Shown here: positions 26,888-40,320 of the stretch, one piece after another
How positions within the stretch are numbered: the first letter of the stretch is position 1
How the letters are laid out: every line of letters starts with the position of its first letter
Source: Neocallimastix lanati (nom. inval.)
Taxonomy: Eukaryota; Neocallimastigomycota; Neocallimastigomycetes; Neocallimastigales; Neocallimastigaceae
Direction of reading: 5' to 3'
Assembly (NCBI GenBank): GCA_016946835.1
Contig: JACVTC010000117.1
Location: 531,035 to 595,034 of the forward strand
Length of the DNA: 64,000 bases
Position numbers and translations under genes: made by a program
The notes under the pieces: generated by a model
Database searches by the model: none
What the model saw: only the letters and a program-made list of their open reading frames with translations
Told to the model about the DNA's origin: nothing

Positions 26888-27360
26888 CCCAATGAAGTGG
26901 ACTGTTTTTCCAGGTCCATGGAGGGTTGATGGAAAAGGAATAACCTATATCAGGTGTACTAATTACAGCTTTCTGTGATTCTGATGATAATCAATGGTTA
27001 TCCTTTCTAAAGTGGCTTCTAGTACGAAGAGAGAAATCTGGAATACTGGAAGACTGTAGAAAGTGAACTTGACGTTCTATAATGTCTTAAACTGGATATG
27101 TAGTAACATTGGAGTTGTACAATTAATAATATCATGTAGTTTCTACATATTATCATTGTAATGAATCTATTGTATTTTTTACTTTAGCATTATTTTGTAT
27201 ATGTTTTTTTCTATAGTATTATTTATACTCTCATGTAGCTATTGTAAAATGGAAATGTAGGAGATTGATTCACTCCAAAGCTTGTGTTTGAGACATTATT
27301 TAACGGATGGGAATCTTTTTATAGTTTTTCACAACTATTATTTCATTAACATTTAAATTT
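26888..27360. other. Unidentified higher-GC segment between LINE pieces
   Basis: Begins CCCCAATGAAGTGGACTG. A plus-strand frame reads SGVLITAFCDSDDNQWLSFL then KWLLVRREKSGIL before stops. It is neither the LINE sequence nor the Vint sequence. A decayed transposon is possible; I do not recognise the family. Confidence 0.35.
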
Positions 27361-27612
27361 TATATTATATATGATTATTTTACAGAAATTTTTACATAAA
27401 ACAGGAATTTATAATTGAAAATCATTAATTAAAACTAGTCAACACAAAAAGAAAGAAAAACAAACAAGTTTTAGCAAACAATATACACGAAAGAGAAGAC
27501 AACAGCAATAAATTTTTATTTTTTTTTAATTTTTTAATTTTTACTAATTTTATTTTTTTATTTTTTTATTACACTTACTTTTTATTAATATAGATAAGTT
27601 TTTTATTTTATT

Positions 27613-30600
27613 ATGTCAACTATACGAAGAGGTCTGCGACTTTATGGTCCTGACCATGATAAATTTGTTTTAATTTTCATTCATGATCTTGAATCTTGGA
27701 CTGAAAGTAGACTATGGGAATTTTTAAGCAAAAAGATATCAAATTGTAATGAAGTTGTTCATGGAATCGTTAAAAAACACTATATTAATATGGAAAACTA
27801 CTTCATCCTAAGAGTTAACTATAATAATTGTACGGATTATTTGAAGGTTATTTATTTGATTACTAAGCACTTACCTGTTAAAAGAATTAAATGGAAGATT
27901 ACTTCAAGGATACGCACATTTAGTAATGCTAATCATAATAGAACCAGGTATTATTCTGAACCCTCAATCCCCATCTCTGAAAGCCTCCTGTATGCTAACC
28001 CTTTCTCGAATACTAAATATTTCAACCTCTGTATTAGCTGGAACATAAATGGTTGGAATTCTGAAAAACGTGACGGACTTACCAATTTTAATTCAATCTT
28101 TAATCCTATTTGTATTTGTCTTCAAGAAGTCGGTAATAGTTCATTCCTTAACTCCTTTTCTAACTCATATCCATTCCTTAATCATTATAGAACAGTACTG
28201 AGACGTGCGGACAAAAAAATCCCTGGTATGAGGGGCCTTTATATAGGTGTGCACTCCTCCTGCAATTCACTAATGATGATTTTGAATATAGATATATACT
28301 CTCAGTAAATATATTCTCTTTTTGGGGTGTCAGATGTTCTTTAGGGAACATTTACATCCCTAGCAAAAAACACAAAGACTCTAGAGAAAAAGCGGAAACT
28401 GATTTTGCTAATTGGCTCAAGAACCATCAGAATAACCCTTCGGCTATTGTTGGTGATTTCAACATGACTAAGCAACAACTCAAAGATCTTATTCTTAGAA
28501 TTTCCCCTCAATGGTTTGTTATGGATATGGTTGGTCATCAATTTACTTGGTCTAATGGTGGAAAGAATTCTTGTATTGATTTTATAGTAGTGAACGATAA
28601 ATTAAGAAATTATCTGAATATTGCTTCTGTATGCTACTCTTTTAATGACATCTCTGACCATTTACCACTTATTCTTTCTTGTAAAAAAATATCTCCTGAT
28701 GGTTTTGTTACTCCCCCTCGGGATAAACAAATTAAGTGGTCTAATCGAATTTGTAGGGATAAACGTGAAGCAATCTTCTCTCATAATAAATTCACATGTT
28801 TACTGGATGAATTTGAACATAATGATAATCTAGACTCTAATACAATGGTTAAAAAACTTCTTGACACAGCAAATAAAATAGGCGATGACATTCAAGCAAG
28901 AGTTCCTACAAATTTACAGGGTTCAGCGTTCCATTGTCCTGCTTATATTAAGAAATTATCACATGAAAAACATTTATTTTATAAAAGGATTAAAAATTTT
29001 AAACTTCGTAATGATTTGTCAAATCTTCAAGAATTTTGTGATCTCTCAAAAGAATATAGAGTTCTCTCTGATTATATCATTAGTATTAAAAGAAATATTA
29101 GAAATATTAGATTTAAAAATTTGATTCATTCCATCGGCGAATGTTTCTTAAAAAATGATGCCCAGCGTGGTTGGTCTGGACTTAAGAAAATTTCTAAACC
29201 TTCTTACTCTCCTTCCCAATCACCTGTATACATTAAAGATAAAGAAGGTAATGTTCTAGTATCCCAAGAAGATCAACTCAATCGTTTTGCAGAACACTAT
29301 GAAGAACTTGCTTCTGATATAACTGGTCACAGTCTTAATGAAAATTATTGGAAAAGAATACTTAATAATTCTTCTACTCCTCAGGAATCATGGGATATTA
29401 ATCAACCTATTTCCATGTCAGAAATTCATTCAACTGTTCTTTCAATGAAAAATAACAAAGCACCTGGTCCTGATGGTATACCTACAGAATTTTTTAAAGC
29501 ATTTTTTAATTCTGAGAGTAGAAATTCTTCTCAGGATGACTCTAATCAAGAGGTTACTTATTCCGATTGTGCAAAGTGTCTGTTATTACTTTTTAATAAA
29601 ATTTGGGATGGTGACTTTCCTAATGAATGGAACTCTGCTTCTATTGTTTCTATTCCTAAAAAAGGGGATCTTTCAGATTGTAATAATTATCGTGGTATTT
29701 CACTCATCAATGTAGGTTTAAAAATTCTATCAAAAATTGTCACTAAAAGAATATCGGACTATGCTTTTTCTAATGGAATAATTAGACCAGAACAGTTTGG
29801 TTTTAGAAATAAAGAAGAATGTATTAGTTTATTTGTATCCATTCGTGAAATTTGTCAAAGAAGAAAATTTAAGGATAAATTTACCTTTCTTGCCTTTCTT
29901 GACCTTAAAAAAGCTTATGATTCAGTTCCAATTTACAATATACTTACTAAACTAGATAATCTTGGTATTCGTGGTAAATGCCTTCAATTCATTACTAATC
30001 TATACCTTACCTCGAAAGCTCGTGCAATCTTTAATGGTAAACTTTCAAAAGAATTTCCAATACACCGTGGTGTTCGCCAAGGGTGTCCTCTCTCACCTAT
30101 CTTATTCAATATATTTATCAATGATATTTTTGATAAATGTAAAAGATATGGTGTGATTACTGAAAAGAAAAAGTGTTGTGGTGGATTATTTGCTGATGAT
30201 ATTGTATTATTAGCTCCTACAAAATCTTCACTTAAAAACCTTTTGAATATTGCTCATGATTGGGGTATTAAAAATGAAATGACCTTTGGAATCAATAAAT
30301 GCGCTACACTAGTTGTTAAACCAAAGAATTTTATTCCTTCAAGACATTATGAAAATCCTACATTTAGACTTGGTATGAACTATATACCAAGCACTAATCA
30401 ATATACATATCTTGGTATACCTTTTAATGAATCGTTGGATTTAAAACCTATTATTGCTAAGATGAACAGTAAAATTAATTATACAGTTAACTCTTTCTTT
30501 AGATTTTTAACCAATAGGAATGTTCCTTTCTACTTTAAAACTCGTATACTAGTTTCTTTTGTCCTTAGTTCAGTTCTTTATTATGCTCCCTTACTTGGTT

Positions 30601-31697
30601 CAAATAAAAAGAATACTGAAAAAGCTCAAACTGCTTTTAATCGAGGTTTGTATTGGAGTTTCGGGTTTAAAAATAAAACCTCCAATACTTCAATTTACAA
30701 TATGTCTAAGGAACTTTCTATACCTCCTATAGCTAGTTTTTGTGCTAAGGCGATGATTCGATGCTTTAAAAAGTGGAAAGATTCTTCTTGTATTATTTCT
30801 CATTTAGTCAAAAATATACCTACACTTTCTCACTATTCATGGACGAAAAAAGCACGGAGTTTAGCAGTACACAAGCACAGTAATAAACTTCCTGGAGAAA
30901 TAAGGAAGTTTTACTGGGAAAATATTCATTATTCAAGCACTCCTGCGATCAGATCTACAAAATACAAGAAATTTAAATTTGGTTTTAAAAAATTTATTCA
31001 TCGTCTATCACTTAAATATTCACAATTTTCTCTTGGATTTTTTTGGATTGGACGAATTAAATGTGGATTCAAATTTGATGTAAAAACGTATGTTAAAAGT
31101 AATCTAGTATCAGAAAATTGCCCAACATACTGCCCTTGTTGTGGTGAGAGTAACAGCATACCTAGTTTTACACACTGGATACTTTTATGTCCTAAATTTG
31201 AAGAATTTAGGCAACATTTCATTCCCTTTGTTGATGAAATTTTTATTAATTTTTCTCTAATTGTTCATGAGAAATCATTGAACATTCCTGATGATAAAGA
31301 GGAAGATTTTGATGATAATATCAATTTTTACGTGCTGTGTATCCTTCTTGGCGGAAATGCAGTATTTGAAATCTTAAAGATCGGCTCGGGGGAAAGAAGG
31401 CGACTTATTAATAATATTTTTCAATCACCTTCGAACGAGTCTTCTTTCCCGATTTCATTTTTTGTGGGGCTTGCGGAATTCCTTACTAACGTTATGCCTA
31501 TTGTGATTGGTGATTTTTACACCATGATCGATTTGTATAGTGTTAGACCTACCGTTGTCAAGAGTGTCGACGTCGTAACGATAAGGCAAAGAAGAAATTC
31601 TGATACAGATTCGAATGATAATTTTCATCCACATGGGGTTATCTTCGATGAATGGGAAGAGTTAGAGGCCTTTTCGTCCTCGAAGCTCATAACGTAG
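27613..31697 (+). pseudogene. LINE copy 1 ORF: APE-type endonuclease and reverse transcriptase, one frameshift
   Basis: A single ORF of about 1,360 codons, split into 27,613-28,308 and a downstream frame by one frameshift near 28,258-28,270. Homology with LINE copy 2 runs on without loss across the shift. Domains in order: an N-terminal region; an exonuclease-endonuclease-phosphatase domain with SWNINGW (28,036), CLQEVG, VGDFNM (28,448) and SDHLP (28,652); a reverse transcriptase with KAPGPDGIP, AYDSVP (motif A, 29,913), RQGCPLSP (motif B, 30,074), FADD (catalytic, 30,189) and YTYLGIPF; and a C-terminal CPCC-x(n)-HW-x(n)-C knuckle (31,130-31,195). All catalytic residues are present. This is the usual architecture of APE-type non-LTR elements. 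There is no separate upstream ORF or RNase H that I can see. Confidence 0.92.
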
Positions 31698-31785
31698 TTT
31701 TTTAATATTAATATAAAAAAATTTCATGTATTTAAATTTCATGTATTTTTTAAAAAAAATATTATTAAATAAAGTTTATTCCTAG

Positions 31786-31818
<33 letters not shown>
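27613..31818 (+). mobile_element. LINE copy 1, nearly full length
   Basis: The element body runs from the ORF start (5' UTR limit not determined) through a 90-bp 3' UTR that contains CATGTATTTTTTAAA and TTAAATAAAG. It ends CCTAGTCT followed by about 30 A at 31,789-31,818. The 3' UTR words recur in LINE copy 2 and in the family-2 fragments. No target duplication could be identified in the AT-rich flanks. Confidence 0.85.
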
Positions 31819-31823
<5 letters not shown>

Positions 31824-32216
31824 TATTTTTTAAATTTTTTCTATATTTTTTCTATACTTTTTATATATATATATATACTTTTTTATCGTTATATATGTTA
31901 TTTTATATCTCTATATTAATTTTTTACTTTAGGTTTTTTTAATTTTCATATCCTTTTACAATATTTTAACATATAAAAAAAAAAAAAATAAATTAAATTT
32001 ACTATTTTACATTATTTTATTGAATAAATAATTTTTCCACTAACATTGTTTTTTAAATATATCTTAGGAAATACAATTCATGTGAAACTATTAACTCTTA
32101 TATTCAGTAAACTTAAATGTTAAATATTTTATATATAATTCTTTGGTATTCAATCCTTATAATCAATTCATTTTAAATAGAAATTAAGTCAGTTCTTTTC
32201 TCAACTAACTCTAAAC
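31819..32216. other. Spacer between LINE copies, probably 5' UTR of copy 2
   Basis: AT-rich and non-coding. The last 180 bp or so (AAGTCAGTTCTTTTCTCAAC just before the ATG) are less biased and may be the 5' UTR or promoter of LINE copy 2. Confidence 0.45.
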
Positions 32217-35200
32217 ATGGATGCTTCTAGTTCTGTTAACACTACTCCCTTCCATCGTGGTTTCTACTGCTTCGGAAATCATATGAATAATTATAGCCTT
32301 ATTTTCATTCATGACCTTAATTCTTGGTCCCCTAGAAAACTAATGGCACAAGTTATTAGTAAGATCCCTTACTACAATGAAATTATTCCATATGTTAAAA
32401 AACTTTTTTCTCCAAGGTATGGCTCATACTTCATTATTAGGGTTAATAAATACAAAAATGATCTCATCTTTTTCTATGTTTTAAATTTCTTAAGAGATGA
32501 AATTCCTGAAACAGCTAAAATTACCTGGTCCTTGTGTAATAAACTGAATCAAATGAACAAGTCGAGGAAATCTAAAAACATTGATGTTGAACTTAATCCT
32601 ATGGCAAAAGATTTTTTCTCTAGCCATCTAAATTCAAATTCTTCTTTCTTTAATCTCTGTGTTAGTTGGAATATTAACGGTTGGAATACTGAAAAGCGAG
32701 ATAGTATTTTGTATCTCAACTCTACTTTTAAACCTATATGTATCTGTCTACAAGAAACTGGAAAAAGTAAATATCTACCAAAAGATGTTTCATCACCATT
32801 AATTCCATATTACAACTCAGTTTTCCTTAGAGCTAATCCTAAAATCCCTGGTATGAGAGGACTCTTTATTGGTGTTCATTCTTCGTGCTCTTTTTTCCAA
32901 GAACCGTTTTTATACAAATATATCATTTCAGTAAATATTACTTCTTTCTGGAATCAAAAATGTACTATTGGTAATATCTACTTCCCTCAAAGCAAATGGA
33001 AGGAAGAAAGACTAGTTGCTTTTGATGAACTTTCTCAATGGTTACGTTTTCACCATAGAAAAAACGTTCCTGCTGTCCTAGTTGGTGATTTTAACATGTC
33101 ATTAAAGAAGATCAAAACATACATTTCAAATAATTTTCCTAATTGGTATATTGCTCCCTTATATGGTAATAAATTTACTTATGCCAAAGGTTCTAGATCA
33201 TCTTGTATTGACCATGTCATCTATAATGAGGCTTTGGCAGCTCATTTTAATAAAACCTCGGTTTGCACTTCTTTTTATGGTATTTCTGATCATAAACCTA
33301 TTATACTTTCTTGCAAAAAAGTTCTCTCCGATGGCTTTATTAGGCCTGCTAAAGTTTCTAAATGGTCTACACATATTTGTAAAACAAAAAATTCAGATAT
33401 TTTATCACATAATTATTTTTCAATCTTAGCAAATGACCTCGATTCTCATTACAATTCGCTCACGGCTGATGAAATGGTAGAAAAATTTATTAATACAGCA
33501 AATAATATCGGGAAGGATATTAAGGCTTTCATTCCAACAAATTTAAAGGGCTCTGCTTTTCATTGTCCTTATTACATTAAAAGACTGTCTCATGAAAAAC
33601 ATATTGCATTTCGAAATATTAAGCCTTACTTTAACTGTGAAAATGTTGATAATTACCTTGAACAATTTAATAAATATGAAAAACTTTGCAAATTAATCAA
33701 GAAAACAAAGAGCAAATTTCGCTCTGCTAGATTTAAAGCTAATATAGTAAAAATTGGTAATTATTTTTTGAATAAAGATTTCAAAAATGGTTGGAGATGT
33801 TTAAAAAAAATGGCTAAACCATCGTATTCATCTACCTCCCCTACTTGCATAAAATCTAAATTTGGTCAAGATATTATCTCTCCTACTAAACAATTAGATA
33901 GATGGGCTGAATATTATAAGGATCTAGCTTCTGATCCCTCAGGTCACAGCCTTAATCGTAACTTCTGGATCCATGCTTTAAGGAATATTAGTCTTAGATC
34001 CTCTACCTGGAATATAAATGGTCCTATTACGATTGAAGATATTAAAAAAACTATTTCATCGATGAAAAATAACAAAGCACCCGGCCCCGATGGTATTCCG
34101 ATTGAATTCTACAAAGCTCTGTTTTGCAATGAAGAATTACTAGAAACACATCCTGCTGCTGGAAAGTGTCTTAAATTGATTTTTAATAAAATATGAAATG
34201 GGTCTTTTCCTAAAAAATGGAACTCAGCTTCTATTGTATCAATCCCTAAGAAAGGTGACCTATCAGATTGTAGTAATTATCGAGGTATTTCTCTTATTAA
34301 AGTTGGACTGAAAATCATTTCAAAAATTGTTACAGATAGAATATCTTCTTACGCACTCTCACACAATTTCATTAGACCTGAACAATTTGGATTTCGCAAC
34401 CGCGAAGAATGCATTAGTTTATTCATTTCCGTTAGAGAAATATGCCAAAGAAGAAAATTTCAAGGAAAATTCACATATTTGGCCTTTTTAGATCTTAAAA
34501 AAGCTTATGATTCAGTTCCTATTTTTAACATTCTTACTAAATTATATCATTATGGAGTACGTGGTAAATGTTTTGATTTTCTTTGTAATTTATATACTTC
34601 ATCTAAAGCTCGTGCTCGATTTGTTTCAATGTTATCAAATGAATTTCCTATTAAAAGAGGTGTTCGTTAAGGTTGTCCATTATCTCCGATCTTATTCAAT
34701 TTATTCATCAATGATATATTAAATGACTGCGAAAAGTATGGTGTTAATATTGGAAGAAAAAAGTGTTGTGGTGGACTCTTTGCTGATGATGTTGTCCTCA
34801 TTGCTCCAAGTGAAAAAAATTTAGAAAAATTACTAAAAAAGGTACATAGATGGGCTAATTTAAATGAAATGACTTTTGGTATTGAAAAATGTGCAACTAT
34901 GGTTATAAAACCAATGAACTTCCAATCTCCTCCAAACTATAGTGACCCAACCTTCTATTTAGGAATGAATGCTATTTCTAAAGTTTCTAGTTATATTTAT
35001 CTTGGTATTCCTTTTTCTGATGATCTCTTACTAGAACACATTATATCTCACATGCATTTTAAAGTTAGAAAATCCCTTCTTTCATTTACACATTTCTTCT
35101 CAAATAAACTTATCCCTATTGCATACAAGAAAAAAGTTCTTCAATCCTTTGTTATTAGTAAAGTAATTTATTATTCTCCTTTACTTGCTTCAAACAAATC

Positions 35201-36359
35201 TAGAACGGCCAGAATTCAAACATTAATTAATACTGGTCTATTTTGGTGTATCGGCTCCTTCTCTAAAAATGGTAAAACAAGTTCAGAAGACAATGACTAT
35301 ATTAGACATAATTCTACTATGAGTACTTATGCTTTATCTCGAGATCTAAGCATTCCTCCTATTGCTGGTGTCTGTGCAGCCTTACAGATTAAATCATTTG
35401 CAAAATGGAGTAAATCAAACTGTATTATAAAGGATCTTATTAAATCTATTCCCAAAATGCATCATTATTCCTGGACTAAAGAATCTAGAACACTGTATAA
35501 AAAAATCAAAAAATATAAATGTGAAAAATATGACGATATTTTAGAACGTTACTGGAAATCAGTTGCCAAATTTCAAGGTATTAAAGGTCAAAATTACGAT
35601 TGTAATAAGTTCTCAAACAATAAAGCTATAATTATGCTTAACTTAAAATATCCCCAATTCAACTTAGGGTTTTCGTGGATTATTCGTTTACGCTGTGGTT
35701 ATAAATACAATACTACTATTGCTATTAGAATGGGTAGAGTTTCAGAAGATTGTCCCAAGTATTGCCCCTGTTGTGGCGAAGATAAACAATCTTTTGAACA
35801 TTGGATTTTTAAATGCGATGCTCTTGCATCTTTTAGATGGAATTCTTTAAATTTCATCGATGATCTCTATGTTTTATTCCTTAGGAAGATTAGAGCATTT
35901 AATCCTCTTTCTTCCTATGACTCTATTTCTAATTTTGAAGATTATATCAATCATTATATATACTTGTTCCTTCTTGGTGGAACTTTAGTTTTAAATGAGC
36001 TACATTTCGATAGTGGGGAACAGAGACAATTGAATGAACTACTTTTCAAAGGTTCATCTGAGTCACCTGTTCCAAAAATTGTGGGCTTGGCGGAATTCTT
36101 AACAAGTACAATACCTATCATAAGTAGTTCGTTTGAGCTATTATTTGATAGGTATTGCAAAATACCAAACTTATCCAAGATCGTCGACGTCGTACTGATA
36201 AGGCATAATGATAATACAGGATCAGCATCTATTTCTACGAAGGACGAATCTTGCCCTAGTAGTTCAATAAATGATGAATCCGGGGAGAGTTTAGTGGACA
36301 CCACACTATCTATTTTAAAAGATATTACTTCTAGGTTTTATTTCTTTTTTATTTGTTAG
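32217..36359 (+). pseudogene. LINE copy 2 ORF with two in-frame stops
   Basis: One continuous reading frame of 1,380 codons broken only by TGA at 34,194-34,196 (a Trp codon in copy 1, KIWDG) and TAA at 34,668-34,670 (Gln in the GVRQGCP motif of copy 1). Both are single transitions. Domains match copy 1: endonuclease with SWNINGW (32,663), CLQETG, VGDFNM and SDHKP; reverse transcriptase with KAPGPDGIP, AYDSVP (34,504), FADD (34,779) and YIYLGIPF; C-terminal CPCC-HW-C knuckle (35,760-35,816). It differs from copy 1 throughout, so the two are distinct subfamily members and not a recent duplication. The catalytic residues survive, but the product would stop before the RT core. Confidence 0.92.
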
Positions 36360-36550
36360 GAAGGGAAAAATTCCCGCATAGTACAACTTGCCGAAATACA
36401 CAGTATTTTTGAGCTGTTTTATTTTTTTTATTTTTTAATTTTTTTATTTTTAATTTCTAATGTACTTTTCACCTACATGTATTTTTTAAAATAAAATTTA
36501 ATAAAGTTTTGGAAGTGTATTCTCTTCCCTGTCTATAAAAAAAAAAAAAA
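32217..36550 (+). mobile_element. LINE copy 2, nearly full length
   Basis: ORF plus a 3' UTR of about 175 bp with ACATGTATTTTTTAAAA and TTTAATAAAG, ending CCCTGTCTATA and a poly(A) of about 14 at 36,537-36,550. The next LINE fragment starts directly in this tail. Its 5' limit is not determined. Confidence 0.85.
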
Positions 36551-36551
36551 T

Positions 36552-37179
36552 AATAGTAATAGTAATAATAGTTATAGTAATATTAGTAATAGTATTTTTA
36601 GTAATGTTAGTAATAGTATTGAAAATAATGTGTATATTGATTCTAGTGTGTGTGAAAAAGTGTTTAATTTCCTTCTTGGAGGTCGAAGTATTAATAACAG
36701 TACAAGGGAATGGAAGGATCTATTTAAGTGCCAGATGAAATCAGGTGCTTATTCTGATACTCCGTTCTTAGTGGTTACTGCGGCACTTCTCCAATCGATT
36801 ATACCTATTGCTATTGGCCAGCAATGGTCTTTGTTCAATAGGTTCAAATCGAATCGTACTACTACTACCAAGAGCGTCAATGCTGAAGAAACAGTAAGAC
36901 AGGCCAGCAGGGCTAGCGCAACCAATGAAGATCATAATTTTGCATCTTAAAATTATGATTAACATTGTGAAGTCAAAATTAATTATTATACTTCAGTATA
37001 ATAATGCCCTTGTGAAGTCTTACAAATATTAATTAAATGAAACTAGAATATATTATACCATTATTTTATTTTATTTTGTGTTTTTTTTTTTGTTTATTTT
37101 TTTTATCTTTTTTTTTATTATTTTATTACATGTATTTTATCAAATATTTAATTAATAAAGATGAAACAAGTTTACTGCC

Positions 37180-37210
<31 letters not shown>
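36552..37210 (+). mobile_element. 5'-truncated LINE family-2 fragment
   Basis: Starts inside the Asn/Ser (AATAGT) repeat, immediately after the poly(A) of LINE copy 2. Reads SVCEKVFNFLLGGRSIN then NSTREWKDLFKCQMKSGA in one frame and KSVNAEETVRQASRAS further on. The 3' UTR has TTACATGTATTTTATC and TTAATAAAGATG, ends ACTGCCGTT, and is followed by a poly(A) of about 27. It is almost identical to 49,600-50,264, which indicates recent copies. The open frame 36,630-36,950 is only the tail of the LINE protein. Confidence 0.88.
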
Positions 37211-37211
<1 letters not shown>

Positions 37212-38269
37212 AATATCTAAATATGGAATTGATGAAGGTTTTATAAGACCTGAACAATATGGAATTCGTAATCGAGAAGAATGTATAAGTCTTTATACTA
37301 CATTAAGAATTATATGTCAAAGAAGGAAATTTGAAAATAAGGATACTTTCCTTGCTTTTTTGGACCTTAAATAAGCGTATGACTCAGTGCCCATATATAA
37401 TGTATTAATGAAGATTCATCACTTAGGTATTAGAGGTAAGTGCTATAATTTTATTGAAAATTTATACTTATCTTCCAAGGTTTGTGTAAGAGTTGATGGT
37501 CAATTATCAGAATCATTTAATATTAAGAAAGGAGTTCGTCAAGGTTGTCCCCTCTCACCAATTTTGTTTAACTTGTTCATTAATGATATTTTTAATAATT
37601 GTAAATAAATATGGCATTTCTATTGGAGATAAACGTTGTTGTGGAGGCTTTTTTGCAGATGACATTGTATTATGTGCTCCAACAAGATCTCAACTTAAGA
37701 AATTGTTAAAGTTTGCCAGTAAATGGAATAGAAATAATGAAATGCAATTTGGTATCAATAAATGTGCCAGTCTAGTACGAGGGGAATTTTCTAGTTTTCT
37801 TTTTAATAGTAATCCTACCTTCTATCTTTCAAGTCAAGAGTTACCTAAAACGAATTGCTATACCTACTTAGGTGTACCATTTTCAAATGATTTAGAATTG
37901 AAACCGATCATACAGTGAATGAATAATAAAGTTAGAAAAGCACTTTATCCCATAAAAGGATTTCTTAAGAATCCTCGTATTCCTATCCCTTATAAAAGAA
38001 TGTTATTTTCAGCTATAGTAATTGGATAAGTTTCATATTATGCAACTTTACTTGGATCTAACAAAGATAGAACGAGAAGTTCACAGAACACTAGTTAATT
38101 TAGGATTATACTAGATTGAAGAATTTTCTAAAGGGAGTAGCTTTACATCCCTTTATTGTGTCACTAAAGAACTTAACATTTCTCCTTCTTGGCATACTTT
38201 ATATGCTATTATATTCTAATTGGAGAAATAATATTTATTTATTTATTTATTTTTTTTTTTATTAATTCT

Positions 38270-38316
<47 letters not shown>

Positions 38317-38431
38317 TAATATAAAAAATATTCATATAATTAATAATTGAATAAATAAATAAAGATATAAAGATTAAAGTTCGTAATAATTGCGGCTTAA
38401 AAAAACAAAAAAAACAAAAAAAAAAAAAAAA
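37211..38431 (+). mobile_element. 5'-truncated LINE family-3 copy with broken RT
   Basis: Begins in the RT domain right at the preceding poly(A). Reads FIRPEQYGIRNREECISL, then LDLK-stop-AYDSVP (stop at 37,372), GVRQGCPLSP, a frameshift near 37,605, FFADDIVLCAPT (37,650), YTYLGVPF, and further stops at about 37,916 and 38,028. Coding similarity ends near 38,200 and jumps to a 3' UTR (38,205-38,398) with a long T run. It ends AAAGTTCGTAATAATTGCGG and poly(A). The C-terminal third of the ORF is deleted. Confidence 0.8.
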
Positions 38432-38861
38432 ATAAAATCCTTCTTGGTAGAAGAGATGCAGACATTATTAATTTAAACTATAAAAAGGAATGTCAATGCC
38501 GAAAATGCAATAAGACAGGCCTGAAGGGCCAATGCTTCTGAAGGAGAAAACCATAATTTCTTTTCAGATAGTCAACTCAAACCCTAATCCATAATGAAAT
38601 GAGGTTCGTTACATAGGAACTTTTTTCTGAATTTATCTATACACTTTATTTTTGAATATATATTACTTTTTATTTCACGTTACTGTTTTAAATGTTATTA
38701 TATTCTAATTGGAGAAATAATATTTATTTATTTATTTATTTTTTATTAATTCCGTGTTTTTTTTGTAATATAAAAAATATTCATGTAATTAATTAATAAA
38801 TAAATAAATAAATAAAGATTAAAGTTCGTAATAATTGAGGCTATAAAAAAAAAAAAAAAAT
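38432..38861 (+). mobile_element. Second family-3 LINE 3' end, tandem to the first
   Basis: Starts at the previous poly(A) with a FLLGRRDAD reading (compare FLLGGRSIN), then VNAENAIRQA (compare VNAEETVRQA). It repeats the approximately 190-bp 3' UTR of the preceding copy: TTATATTCTAATTGGAGAAA at 38,700 versus 38,210, and AAAGTTCGTAATAATTGAGG before poly(A) at 38,846-38,861. Confidence 0.75.
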
Positions 38862-38866
38862 AAAGA

Positions 38867-39060
38867 TAATTTTTTTTTTTTTTTTTTTTTTTTAACGACC
38901 GTAGCAGGATTTCTCCCCAGCTGCACATCCGTAGACACCAATGGTTTATTACTGGAGCCCTTATCTAACTTCCTACTTAGTAGGTGGTGCTGTCCCTGCT
39001 GGACTGCCTTACAGTTTCTCTACATTGGCGCTCCTTTCCAAGTATTATTACTGCTTGTCA
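38867..39060 (-). mobile_element. LINE family-2 3' remnant on the minus strand
   Basis: On the minus strand this reads ETVRQSSRDSTT (compare ETVRQASRASAT of the fragment at 36,890) and ends CGGTCGTT followed by poly(A), seen as poly(T) at 38,867-38,893 on the plus strand. It lies tail to tail with the preceding fragment. The unusually high GC of this patch is explained by this origin. Confidence 0.65.
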
Positions 39061-39642
<582 letters not shown>

Positions 39643-40059
39643 CTTTATATAATTTAGATTTACAATTAAATAATAAATCATAAATATTTATGTTAAAAAA
39701 CTAATGTAAATTTGAATTATTTATTTTAATCCATAATTCAATGTAAATCATTTGATTTATCATGCGTATGTAAATATTTTTTTTTTTTTTTTTTTTTTTA
39801 ATAAAAATAATTATAGGTAATATAAAAATAATATTTTATGTTTAATAATTTGTGACTTGACTTTCGTCAATAGACAATTTCCTAATTAATAAATAAATGT
39901 ATAAATAATTTATAACTAATTAAATTCCTTCAATAAATATTATATATATAATATATAGTATTAATACAAAATGATAAAGATAATTTATGAATGAATTATG
40001 CAATTACTTATTAAAATGTATAATAAATCAATAAATAAAAAAATAATACCAAAAAAAAA

Positions 40060-40320
40060 AAAAAAAAAAAGGTTGGTGGAAGTGCAATACTGGATACTTC
40101 TGAAATTAATTTGTAGGAAAGAAGACAAATTATTAAAACGCTTTTCCTTACCAATATAATCCTATTGTTTCTCGAGACCTTTTTTTTTTCGATGATTAAT
40201 TTACATAGTATATGACCTATCGTTGTTAAGGGTGTTAATGTTGAAATGATAGGACAGAGAAGAAATTCTGATAGAAATTCGAACAACAATCACTCTCTGG
40301 TAGTGTTGTCTTAATTGCTT
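40060..40320 (+). pseudogene. LINE copy-1-type 3' fragment
   Basis: Begins directly after an A run at about 40,050 and aligns with 31,350-31,640 of LINE copy 1: GGTGGAAGTGCAATA, GGAAAGAAGACAAATTATTA, TATGACCTATCGTTGT and GAAGAAATTCTGATA-AATTCGAA. Deletions and stops abolish the frame. Confidence 0.75.

Noticed and set aside
34194-34670. Alternative genetic code (TGA as Trp, TAA as Gln) to explain stops in LINE copy 2
   Set aside because: The intact genes here use TAA as terminator, copy 1 has TGG and CAA at these sites, and other LINE fragments have stops at unrelated codons. Simple decay is enough.
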